In this document: piece after piece, positions 49,154 through 57,145 of the stretch
How positions within the stretch are numbered: the stretch's first letter is position 1
How the letters are laid out: each line of letters opens with the position of its first letter
Source of the DNA: Paracoccaceae bacterium
Lineage (GTDB): Bacteria; Pseudomonadota; Alphaproteobacteria; Rhodobacterales; Rhodobacteraceae
Assembly: GCA_027489355.1 (NCBI GenBank)
Contig: JAIXZY010000066.1
Coordinates: 205,894 to 269,893 of the forward strand
Direction: 5' to 3'
DNA: 64,000 nucleotides
Notes under the pieces: model-generated
What the model saw: the letters and a program-made list of their open reading frames with translations, nothing else
What the model was told of the DNA's origin: nothing
Database searches by the model: none
Translations under genes and position numbers: made by a program

Positions 49154-50409
49154 TGGCGCAACTTCTGATCATCACGACGCTGGACGTCCTTGGTCGAAGG
49201 AACAACCGGGAGCATCATGTCATTGCGAACCTTGCACCGAAGTTCGACCGTGTCGCCGTGGTGTTCCGCAGACGCGGTCGGACCGGAAAGACCCTGCGCG
49301 ATCTCCTCACGGAAGAGGTCGAGGTCATCCCGAAGGGAGCAATCACCTATCACGCCGTCGACCCGAAGCTGAACCCCGCCGAGGGCGCGGTGCGCGAGTT
49401 TGCCCAGCGCAGGGAAGGATGGGCGGGCCAGGCGCTTGCCGCCGCGCTGGACAGCGCCGGGATCCTGCGGGACTGGCTGACCGTCCGCGCGTTGACGCGC
49501 GCCGCGCAGGATGCCGCCGACCGGGACATGCCGGTCGTCTGCGAGGCTTTCGGACCCTGGGCCGCAGCGGCTGCAATCGCCTTGCAGCGGGACGGACGGG
49601 TCGAACGCACGGTCTATGTCGACCGCGACTACGAGCCGGGCTTCATGAAATCGCCGCTCCGGCGCACCTGGGCGGCCCATGCCGAGGCTCGGGCGGCGTC
49701 GCGGGCCGACCTGACGCTGTCGATCGGCCGCAGACTGGCCGCGCGTTTTGCGGGCCTACCCGGTGCCGAGGTGCGGATCTCGCCCACGGGCGTCGATTGC
49801 GAACGGTTCACACCGCAGAGACGACAGCATCCTGCGCCGCATCTGGTTTTCACGGGCCAGGTCGCGGCATGGAGCGGCACCGAAGAGGTCCTCGCAGCGA
49901 TGGAGGAGCTTCTTCCCCAGGTCCCCAATCTCCGCCTCACGATCATGGGTCCCTGCGAGGAGGCCTATCGTCGCCATCTTGCGCCGCAGATCGCGGCCCT
50001 GGCCCGGCACGTCGACTGGCGCGGCGACTTGCCTCGCGACCAGGTGGCCGCAGCCCTGGATGCCGCCAGCATAGGCCTCGCGACCTTCCGTCCGCATCCG
50101 CTTCGCATCCATGCGACACCGCTCAAGCTGATGGAGTATCTGGCCAGCGGCCTGCCCGTCATCGCGTTGGAAGGGTCCGAGGCGGGCGACATCGTGACCG
50201 CCTCTGGCGCCGGCCTCACCTGCCAGACGACCGGACCGGCCATCGCCGCGACGATCCGCCGGATGCTGTCGGATCCCGTCGCCTATGCCCGAATGTCCGA
50301 GGCGGGGCCGCCGCTCGCCACGGAGCATGACTGGGTCAAGGTGCTGGACCGCGAATATGCGCTTGTAACCGGGGGGCTGCTCTACGACGCGCAGGAAGCC
50401 ATCGCATGA
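49153..50409 (+). CDS. Glycosyltransferase, GT4-like (2)
   Basis: A 418-residue GT-B protein. The donor domain is recognisable from HLVFTGQVAAWSGTEEVLAAM, LRLTIMGPCEEAYRR, HVDWRGDLPRDQVAAALDAASIGLATF and PLKLMEYLASGLPVIA. The N-terminal half is less typical and may mark a separate subfamily. The ATG at 49153 overlaps the preceding stop by one base; an upstream in-frame extension would lie in the previous gene's shadow. Overlaps the next gene by ATGA. Confidence 0.85.
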   Translation: MAQLLIITTLDVLGRRNNREHHVIANLAPKFDRVAVVFRRRGRTGKTLRDLLTEEVEVIPKGAITYHAVDPKLNPAEGAVREFAQRREGWAGQALAAALDSAGILRDWLTVRALTRAAQDAADRDMPVVCEAFGPWAAAAAIALQRDGRVERTVYVDRDYEPGFMKSPLRRTWAAHAEARAASRADLTLSIGRRLAARFAGLPGAEVRISPTGVDCERFTPQRRQHPAPHLVFTGQVAAWSGTEEVLAAMEELLPQVPNLRLTIMGPCEEAYRRHLAPQIAALARHVDWRGDLPRDQVAAALDAASIGLATFRPHPLRIHATPLKLMEYLASGLPVIALEGSEAGDIVTASGAGLTCQTTGPAIAATIRRMLSDPVAYARMSEAGPPLATEHDWVKVLDREYALVTGGLLYDAQEAIA

Positions 50410-51500
50410 GCCCGTTTCATGTCCTGGTGAATGCGATCAACGACAACGCGGTTCCGCGCGGGCCGGACCGTTACCTGCTTGAACTGCTGCCGCGACTTTG
50501 TGCGGCCGACTCGGGGCTTCGCGTCACTCTGGCACATGCGCCCTGGCAGGCGGCCTTTGCCGATGCCGAGTTCGGGCCGCAGGTGCGGAAGCTGCCCGTG
50601 GCGGCCCCCCGCACGCCTGCCGCGCGGCTCGTCTGGCAGGCGGTCGAGTTCCCGCGGATCGCTAACCGGCTGGACGTGCAGGTGACCTTCCTACCCAACC
50701 TGATCTGGACGCCGGGCCTGCGCGGACCCTCGGTGATGACGGCGCATGATCTCTTGCACTTCCGGTATCCCGAGAAGTTCGGCCGCCTCAAGGCCGCGCT
50801 GCTGCGCCGTGTGATCCGGCTGGCCCTGCGCCGGTCCGACGCGGTGATCGCTGTCTCCGAATTCACCGCCAGCGACGTGATCCGCTTCGGTGGTGTTCCG
50901 CGGAACCGGATCGTCACGATCTCCGAGGGTGGACCGTCCCCCACGCGACGCAGCAACGCGGCTGCGCAAAAGGTCTTCCTCTTTGTCGGCAAGCTGGAGC
51001 GCACGAAGGGAATCACTGATCTGATCCATGCGTTTCTGCACAGCGATTATCTGACCAGATCAGGCTATCGTCTGGTGATCGTCGGGCCGGATGGCAATGC
51101 GCGCGACGAGGTCGCCGCGGCCATGCGTGGCCATGAGGACCGCGTCTTGCGTCCCGGCTTCGTGGCCGAGGCCGAGTTGCAGGATCTGTACCGCACCTGC
51201 CGCGGCTTTGTCTTCCCGTCGGTCGCCGAGGGTTTCGGTCTCGTGGTTCTGGAAGCCATGGCGCACGGCGCGCCGGTCATCGCAGCCCGGGCCACATCCC
51301 TGCCCGAGGTGGTCGGAGAGGCGGGCCTTCTGGTCCCGCCGAACGATGTCGATGCCCTGAAAGAGGCAATGGAGCGTCTGGCGCAGGACGATGCCCTTTA
51401 CGCGCGCCTGCAGGACGCCGGCTACGCGCGACTGCAGCGGTTCAGCTGGGAGCAGGCCGCCGAAGCGACCGCGACCCTGTTCCGGAGGCTTGCCGCATGA
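50406..51500 (+). CDS. Glycosyltransferase, GT4 family (3)
   Basis: A 364-residue GT4 enzyme of the mannosyl/rhamnosyl-transferase-like group. Signatures are GPDRYLLELLPRL near the N-terminus, SVMTAHDLLHFRYPEKF, SDAVIAVSEFTASDV, KVFLFVGKLERTKGI and EGFGLVVLEAMAHGAPVIAARAT with the conserved E-x7-E. Linked by ATGA overlaps to both neighbours. Confidence 0.9.
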   Translation: MSPFHVLVNAINDNAVPRGPDRYLLELLPRLCAADSGLRVTLAHAPWQAAFADAEFGPQVRKLPVAAPRTPAARLVWQAVEFPRIANRLDVQVTFLPNLIWTPGLRGPSVMTAHDLLHFRYPEKFGRLKAALLRRVIRLALRRSDAVIAVSEFTASDVIRFGGVPRNRIVTISEGGPSPTRRSNAAAQKVFLFVGKLERTKGITDLIHAFLHSDYLTRSGYRLVIVGPDGNARDEVAAAMRGHEDRVLRPGFVAEAELQDLYRTCRGFVFPSVAEGFGLVVLEAMAHGAPVIAARATSLPEVVGEAGLLVPPNDVDALKEAMERLAQDDALYARLQDAGYARLQRFSWEQAAEATATLFRRLAA

Positions 51501-52477
51501 ACCCGACAACGTCCGTCGTGATCCCGCTCTACAACGACGCCGCCTCGATCGGGAGCGTTCTGGACGCGCTGGAGAAGCAGACGGATGCGCCACCGTTCGA
51601 GGTCATCGTGGTGGACGACGGCTCGACCGACGGGGGGCCGGAGCTGGTTCGGACCCGCGCAACGCTGATCCGCCAGACCAATGCGGGGCCGGCGGCTGCC
51701 CGGAACCGGGGCGCAGGCAGGGCGCAGGGTGACTACCTGCTCTTTCTCGACGCGGACTGCACGCCGTCGTCGCACTGGGTGGCCCGCATGACGCGGGCAC
51801 TGGCGGGCAGGGGGTTTGACGGGGTCATGGGGACACTGACGGCCGCCAATGATGGTGTCGTGCCCCGATTGGTCCAGCTTGAGGTCGAGGATCGCTACCG
51901 CAGCATGGCGCGCGCCAGGGACGGCGTGGATTTCATTGCAGCCCCGTCCTGCGGCTTCAACCGCGGCGTCTTCCTTGCACTCGGCGGCTTCAACGAAAGC
52001 CTTCGACAGGCCGAGGATGTCGAAATGGGCTATCGTTTCACTGAAGCGGGGCACCGGATCGCCTTCGTCGCCGATGCCCCGGTGGCGCATCAACACCAGA
52101 GCACCTGGGAAGAGTTCATCCGGACAAAGTACCGCCGCGCGATCGGACGACTGCGGGTGTTCGCGCTTTTTCCACAGAAGCGGCGACACGATTCCTGGAC
52201 GCCGTTTGCTCTGAAACTGCAGTTTGCCGCGATTGCCCTGGCGGTCTGCGCATTGCCCCTTGGCCTGGTCGTCCCGCCCGCCGCGCTGTTGGGCCTTGGC
52301 CTCATTCTCGCGGCGGTCCTGCTGGGCTGGCCGTTGGTCCTTGCGACGGCACGGCGGCAGGCCTCGCTGATCGGCTTTCCAAGGGGGATGGGCGTCGGCG
52401 CCGCCTTCGTCGTCATTCGAAGCCTCGTCATCCTTGTCGCGATGCTGCGCGCCAGGCTGTGGAGGTTTCGGCCATGA
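51497..52477 (+). CDS. Glycosyltransferase, GT2 family with C-terminal membrane anchor
   Basis: A 326-residue GT-A enzyme. TSVVIPLYNDAASIGSVL and EVIVVDDGSTDGG at the N-terminus, then YLLFLDADCTPS (the DxD-type metal site), EDVEMGYRF and a hydrophobic tail with about two to three spans (from residue 235). It transfers a sugar from a nucleotide donor on the cytosolic side. Coupled to the preceding and following genes by ATGA overlaps. Confidence 0.9.
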   Translation: MNPTTSVVIPLYNDAASIGSVLDALEKQTDAPPFEVIVVDDGSTDGGPELVRTRATLIRQTNAGPAAARNRGAGRAQGDYLLFLDADCTPSSHWVARMTRALAGRGFDGVMGTLTAANDGVVPRLVQLEVEDRYRSMARARDGVDFIAAPSCGFNRGVFLALGGFNESLRQAEDVEMGYRFTEAGHRIAFVADAPVAHQHQSTWEEFIRTKYRRAIGRLRVFALFPQKRRHDSWTPFALKLQFAAIALAVCALPLGLVVPPAALLGLGLILAAVLLGWPLVLATARRQASLIGFPRGMGVGAAFVVIRSLVILVAMLRARLWRFRP

Positions 52478-53892
52478 CGGTCCGGGGCAGGGCCGCGCTG
52501 TGGATCGTGCTGCCGCTTCTTGCCGCGGCCATCAGCCTGATCGACCCGTGGTTCGGCCGTTACGTCCTGCCCGAGGTCGCACGCGTCACATTCCACGGCT
52601 GGCCCCTGCCGATCCTGTCCGCGGCGCTAGCGGGAACGGGCCTTCTGCTTCTTGCGGCGCGCTATGCCTATGGCCTCGCGACCGGGTTCGCGACCCGTGC
52701 AATGGCCGTTCTGCTTGTCGGCTCGCAACTCAACGGACTGCGGGCAGGCCCCGTCGACATCTTCGACCTCGCTCTCCTGGTCGTCCTGACGCTCTGGCTG
52801 GCGAAACTGGCACTGGACACGACGCGACCCATCCGCCTTTCCGTCCTGTTCCTGCTTGCGTCCGTGCTGGTCCTGCTTGGCGTCGCGCATCTGTCCCTGA
52901 TGTCGCCCCTTCCCTGGGCCGTCGGTGTCTTCGGCATGACCCGGGTTGCGATTGTCGCCCTCATTGTCGTTGACCTCTGCCGCGACCTGCGGACCATCGA
53001 GACCGTCACGCGGGCCTTTGTCCTGACCGCCGTCGCCAGTGCATCGCTGGGCCTTGTCCAGTTTGCGGTCGCCTATCTTCAGGTCTTCCATTTCACACTG
53101 ATCGTTCCCGCCGAAACCGCCTTCAAGCCGACCCCGCTGGGCTTCGTGATGCGTGCTTCGGGCCTCTGCGTTACCGCGCAGCATTTCTCGTCCTTCCTCG
53201 TCTATGCCTTGCCCTTCGCGCTTTGGCGCGCCCTGGACCTGCGGCGGTGGCGGGACGGGGCCGCGGTCCTGATCCTTCTGGCCGGGATCGGAGTGTCGCT
53301 GAATTTCGGCGCCATGCTCGCGTCGCTTCTGATGATCGGGGTGGTGCCGTTCCTGCGATGGCCGGACCTGAGCATCCACCTGGGACTTGGCCTGGCGGGC
53401 CTTGTCGCGCTGGCCTATTTCGTCGGACTTCTGGACCTGGCCTATGCGCTGTCCTTCGGTGACGCCGGGGTGTCCAAGGGGGTGGACCAGCGCAAGACCC
53501 TGTTTGCCCTCGGCCTTGATCAGTTCGGCCGCAACCCGCTGGTAGGAACGGGTCTGCGCGGATTCGGCAGCGTCGATGGCAACTTCTGGGACCGGCCGGT
53601 CCACAATCTGCTGGGACAGGCGGCGGTCGAGCTGGGCGCGATCGGCTTGCTCACTGTGCTTGCGATCTTCTACATCCTGTCGCTGGACCTTGCCCGGCTG
53701 GCGCCCCGACCGGACAAGACCGGCAAGCAGGCCCGGATCGGCCTGCTTCTGGTGCTGGTCGCCTTCCTGCTTGGCCAGTCGGAACCCAATCTCGACCAGA
53801 GCAATCTGTGGCTGGTCCTTGCGCTTGCCCAGGCAATCGTCCTGGCAGCGCGCCAGGGCGGGATCACAGGATCAGGACCGCCAGAACCATGA
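52474..53892 (+). CDS. O-antigen polymerase/ligase-like membrane protein (Wzy/WaaL type)
   Basis: A 472-residue polytopic membrane protein with about 11-12 hydrophobic segments. A large periplasmic loop region around residues 330-385 includes DQFGRNPLVGTGLRGFGSVDGN and HNLLGQAAVELGAIGLL, which fit the O-antigen ligase/polymerase superfamily (GxGxGxF and H-N-x-x-L patterns). It would polymerise repeat units in the periplasm. I chose the ATG at 52474, overlapping the preceding stop, over a GTG five codons upstream. Its 3' end overlaps the convergent small membrane protein gene by 29 bp. Confidence 0.83.
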   Translation: MTVRGRAALWIVLPLLAAAISLIDPWFGRYVLPEVARVTFHGWPLPILSAALAGTGLLLLAARYAYGLATGFATRAMAVLLVGSQLNGLRAGPVDIFDLALLVVLTLWLAKLALDTTRPIRLSVLFLLASVLVLLGVAHLSLMSPLPWAVGVFGMTRVAIVALIVVDLCRDLRTIETVTRAFVLTAVASASLGLVQFAVAYLQVFHFTLIVPAETAFKPTPLGFVMRASGLCVTAQHFSSFLVYALPFALWRALDLRRWRDGAAVLILLAGIGVSLNFGAMLASLLMIGVVPFLRWPDLSIHLGLGLAGLVALAYFVGLLDLAYALSFGDAGVSKGVDQRKTLFALGLDQFGRNPLVGTGLRGFGSVDGNFWDRPVHNLLGQAAVELGAIGLLTVLAIFYILSLDLARLAPRPDKTGKQARIGLLLVLVAFLLGQSEPNLDQSNLWLVLALAQAIVLAARQGGITGSGPPEP

Positions 53893-54115
53893 GGCCTAGC
53901 CCAAGAAGCGCAGCAAGCGCCCAAAGCAGCAAGGTCTCGACCGCTTCCCGCCCAAGCCGTGCCCAGTCCGGCCACCGCAGCGTCTGATATTCCACCTCGG
54001 TCAGCCAGCGCCCGTCATAGAGCCGCAACCCGGTGCGCACGCGCTCTTTCGCCTCGCGCAGCAGGGCGCGTCTCACGATGGCCCTCATGGCGCGCTCCGG
54101 GTCAGCCTTTGTCAT
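53864..54115 (-). CDS. Small membrane protein of unknown function (83 aa)
   Basis: An 83-residue protein with a basic, helical N-terminal part (AMRAIVRRALLREAKERVRTG), a central RLYDGRWLTEVEYQTLRWPDW, and a hydrophobic C-terminal span (about residues 62-83). No family recognised. It is the last gene of the leftward wzz operon, with its ATG overlapping the stop of the preceding small gene (ATGA), and its end overlaps the polymerase gene. Confidence 0.65.
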   Translation of the reverse strand: MTKADPERAMRAIVRRALLREAKERVRTGLRLYDGRWLTEVEYQTLRWPDWARLGREAVETLLLWALAALLGLGLMVLAVLIL

Positions 54116-54342
54116 GTCGGGCCGTAATGAAAGATCAGGTTCAGCACCACGACGATCAGAATGATCGCAATCCCCGAGGACAGAAGCCCGATCGCCACCG
54201 CTCCCAGTGCCCGCAACAGCACAAGGCGACCTCGCGCGACCGGACCCTCTCCGCCGAACAACCGGCGCTCCAGCTGGTCGCGCCCTGCGGCCGACAGCGT
54301 CTGCAGACGGCCCACCAGCTCAGGCGGAATGGGCGGGGGCAT
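54112..54342 (-). CDS. Small membrane protein of unknown function (76 aa)
   Basis: A 76-residue protein: a short soluble N-terminal half (ELVGRLQTLSAAGRDQLERRLFGG) and a long hydrophobic segment (about residues 45-72). It begins within the last 23 bp of the wzz-type gene and overlaps the next gene by ATGA. Possibly a regulator or assembly factor for the chain-length protein, inferred only from position. Confidence 0.65.
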   Translation of the reverse strand: MPPPIPPELVGRLQTLSAAGRDQLERRLFGGEGPVARGRLVLLRALGAVAIGLLSSGIAIILIVVVLNLIFHYGPT

Positions 54343-55846
54343 GTGCGTCCCTTCCTCCGTTTGCCAGCCGCATGGCTGCGACAGCCGCCATCAGCTCGTC
54401 CAGCTCGTCGTTCGAGAAAAGCGGAAGCGCCGCACTGCGCGATTTCCGGGCCTGGGCGGCCCGTTCGCCATGCGCGACGAACAGCGCGTAATAGGTACCC
54501 AGGATCGCCCCGCACAGCGCGGCTGCGACGGCATTGACCAGGGGCAGGGGGAAGGCCGGGCGCGCGGGCGGAACGGCCTTCTCGACGATCACCAGCGGAG
54601 GCTTGGCATTCTCGGCCTGCAGGCGGGCGGCTGCCAGATTGGCTTCGGCGGTGGCGATCTGACCTTCGACCCGCATCAGTTCCGAGGCTGCGTCCCGCGC
54701 GTCCTCCATCGCCGAAAGCACGGCATCGAAGCGGTCGGTCGCCTGCGAGATCCGCGCGTCCGCCGCAGTTAGTGAGGACTCCAGTTCCGCGACGGTGGCG
54801 TCGTTCAGAGCAAGCTCGCGGCGCAGTTCCTCGTACAGGCTTCCCGGAACCTTGATCGAGGCCTCCGACAATCGGCGGCGTTCGGCGGCGACCGCGTCCT
54901 CCAGCCTGCCGATCTGTTCTTCCACAGCCGTTCGCCGCGGATTCGTCTTTCCGTCATTCAGCGCCGCCAGATCCACCTGCAGCGAAAGGATGGATTCCAG
55001 AAGCCTGTCGAGGGTCGGCGTGGTATCGACCGTCCTGGCGGCTTCATAGTAGCCAGCCTCCTGCTGCAGCGCCGCTTCAAGGGCCGCCTTCCGCGCCAGG
55101 GCTGCATCAATCCGGCCAGCAAGGTCATTGCGATCCGACTGGGCGGCTTCCAGTTCGGCCTGCAACTTGTTCAGCGCCGCGTCGTCGGCCGTCGTCAGGC
55201 TTGCGCTCCGGCTGTCACGCTGCCGCTTCAGCAACTCCATCTGCTGCTGTTTCAGCGCATCAAGGCGCGTGGACAGGGCCGTGGCCAGTTCGGTCGCCCG
55301 GGCGCGCATCGAACCCTCGTGGAACTCGGAGTAGACGGCGGGGACCTGATTTGCGATCCGTGCCGCAAGGTCAGGATCGGGATTGCGCACGAAGACATCG
55401 ATCATGAACTCGCCGCTCACCGTGACATCCACGCGGCGCGCGATCTCGGCCACGGTGAGCCCGAATTCGTCGGCAAGACGCGTCCGCACTTCGCGTCCCC
55501 GCAGGATGCCGACATCCAGTGCAGCCGCCTTTTCCTCGGGCATCGGCAGCAGCGGAACCGGAGGCGCATCGGGCGACGGTCCGACATAGCTTGCCGGGGT
55601 TGCGTTGGCGGCAAGATAGAAGGTCGTCTTCGCTTCGTACATCGGCGTGACGAGACTGCTGAAGATGTAAGCTGCGGCGGCCGCGCTGGCAGCTGTCAGT
55701 ACCACCAGCCAGCGCTTCACGTAGATGTCGTTCCAATGCTGGTGCAAAGGCACGTCCGCCAAAGCTGCATCCTCCTGGAAGGCGCCGGAAAGAAAGAAGA
55801 TATTCTCGGATTGAAATGCCTTTCCGAGAAGTATCGACGAAAACAT
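54320..55846 (-). CDS. Wzz-type polysaccharide chain-length determinant/co-polymerase
   Basis: A 508-residue protein with a hydrophobic span near the N-terminus (YVKRWLVVLTAASAAAAAYIF, about residue 43), a long periplasmic coiled-coil region (about residues 180-420) and a second span with the family motif PARPAFPLPLVNAVAAALCG. The N-terminal IDVFVRNPDPDLAARIANQV is typical of Wzz. There is no C-terminal tyrosine-kinase domain. I chose the ATG at 55846 after GGAAACAGG; an in-frame start 54 bases upstream is possible. First gene of a three-gene leftward operon ending the polysaccharide locus. Confidence 0.87.
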   Translation of the reverse strand: MFSSILLGKAFQSENIFFLSGAFQEDAALADVPLHQHWNDIYVKRWLVVLTAASAAAAAYIFSSLVTPMYEAKTTFYLAANATPASYVGPSPDAPPVPLLPMPEEKAAALDVGILRGREVRTRLADEFGLTVAEIARRVDVTVSGEFMIDVFVRNPDPDLAARIANQVPAVYSEFHEGSMRARATELATALSTRLDALKQQQMELLKRQRDSRSASLTTADDAALNKLQAELEAAQSDRNDLAGRIDAALARKAALEAALQQEAGYYEAARTVDTTPTLDRLLESILSLQVDLAALNDGKTNPRRTAVEEQIGRLEDAVAAERRRLSEASIKVPGSLYEELRRELALNDATVAELESSLTAADARISQATDRFDAVLSAMEDARDAASELMRVEGQIATAEANLAAARLQAENAKPPLVIVEKAVPPARPAFPLPLVNAVAAALCGAILGTYYALFVAHGERAAQARKSRSAALPLFSNDELDELMAAVAAMRLANGGRDAHAPAHSA

Positions 55847-56083
55847 CCCTGTTTCCAACTGCTTTGTTGGCTCGTTTCCGGACCGTGGTCGTAAGTGCAT
55901 TGAAGCTGCGGGTCGGGTTCACTGCTGACAGTCGCGACCCCTCAGGCTCCTTAGCTCCTTTCGCGCTTACGCCGGAGTCGGAGATGCGGATATCCCCCGA
56001 CCCGCTGCGGACGCATCGGTCGCAGCGACGAAAGCGGCATGACGGCGCAAATGGTCGTCAACCAGTTACGATGTAAGGATTTT

Positions 56084-56158
56084 TGGCTCCGGCGGTAGGG
56101 ATCGAACCTACGACCAATTGATTAACAGTCAACTGCTCTACCGCTGAGCTACGCCGGA
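56084..56158 (-). tRNA. tRNA-Asn (anticodon GTT)
   Basis: On the minus strand a 75-nt cloverleaf: acceptor TCCGGCG / CGCCGGA, D-arm GCTC-GAGC with the AGCGGTA loop, anticodon loop CTGTTAA (anticodon GTT), T-arm GTAGGTTCGATCCCTAC region, discriminator G and an encoded CCA. It lies between the polysaccharide locus and the MBL hydrolase gene. Confidence 0.96.
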
Positions 56159-56228
56159 ACACGGGGGGTCTATAGCAAGGCCGGTTTGGGGCGGCAAGGG
56201 GCAAATGGCGGGAAAATGCGAACGGGTG

Positions 56229-57095
56229 TCAGAGCACGAAGAATTCTGCGGCCGGATGCAGGCGGGGGATAGCAGAGACAAGGTTTCTCGTCGCCAGATC
56301 AATGAGATGGGCCAGAACGTTCCGCTCTGCCGCCGGAAGCAGATGGCCGGGGATATCCTGGTAGATCCGCGCGGTCAGGGGTGGAATCCGCATGGGTCCT
56401 TCCGCAAGGCCCTGCAGGATCTGGCTCTCGCGCTGCCGGCGGTGGGCGACCAGCTCTTCCACGCGCCGGGCCGGATCCTCGACCGGGTCGCCATGTCCCG
56501 GCAGGAAGCGGCTCCAGTTGCCCCCGCGCACCCGGTCGAGCGAGGACATGTAAGCCCCCATGTCGCCATCGGGTGGCGAGACGATGGACGTGGACCAGCC
56601 CATCACGTGATCGCCCGAGAAAAGCTGCGACCCCAGCGCCAGGCAGAGATGGCCGCCCAGATGACCGGGCGTGTGCAGGGCGCTAAGGGTCCAGTCCGGT
56701 CCGGTCAGGGTCGCGCCGTCCGTCAGCCGGTTGTCGGGGACGAAGCCGGTATCCAGCCCTTCGCCCTGGGTCGGCAGGGTTTCGGCCAGCCGGGACATCA
56801 CCTCGCTTCGCCCGTCGGTCGCGCCTCCGAAGGCGAAGGTCGGGGCTCCGCTTGCGGCGGCCAGTCGCGGGGCAAGGGCCGAGTGGTCGCGGTGCGCATG
56901 GGTCACGATGACGTGGCTGATGCGCTGACCGGGGCGAACTGCGGCCAGGATCGCCGCTAGGTGCGCCGGGTCGTCCGGGCCGGGATCGATCACCGCCAGG
57001 TCTGTCGCTCCGACCAGCCACGTATTCGTGCCGCTTCCCGTCAGCGGCGAGGGGTTCGGCGCGCGCAGAAGGCGAACAGGCGGATCCAGGGTCAT
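56229..57095 (-). CDS. Metallo-beta-lactamase-fold hydrolase (LACTB2-like)
   Basis: A 288-residue MBL-fold protein. The metal-binding motif THAHRDHSAL (H-x-H-x-D-H) lies near residue 67; further ligands are in LHTPGHLGGHLCL, FSGDHVMGW and the C-terminal FLPGHGDPV, followed by a winged-helix-like region as in LACTB2/RNase-related hydrolases. I chose the ATG at 57095 because it starts at the family N-terminus and avoids overlapping the divergent kinase gene. It probably cleaves a thioester, ester or RNA; the sequence does not decide. Confidence 0.85.
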   Translation of the reverse strand: MTLDPPVRLLRAPNPSPLTGSGTNTWLVGATDLAVIDPGPDDPAHLAAILAAVRPGQRISHVIVTHAHRDHSALAPRLAAASGAPTFAFGGATDGRSEVMSRLAETLPTQGEGLDTGFVPDNRLTDGATLTGPDWTLSALHTPGHLGGHLCLALGSQLFSGDHVMGWSTSIVSPPDGDMGAYMSSLDRVRGGNWSRFLPGHGDPVEDPARRVEELVAHRRQRESQILQGLAEGPMRIPPLTARIYQDIPGHLLPAAERNVLAHLIDLATRNLVSAIPRLHPAAEFFVL

Positions 57096-57145
57096 CGGGG
57101 CTATGGCTTTCCAAAGGAGCGGGCTGCGGCTAGGCTTTCGGGGCA

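Noticed and set aside
56084..56158. tRNA-Asn as the edge of a genomic island carrying the polysaccharide locus
   Set aside because: No integrase, no direct repeat of the tRNA 3' end was noticed at the far side of the locus, and coding composition appears similar to the neighbours. AT-rich gaps alone are not enough.
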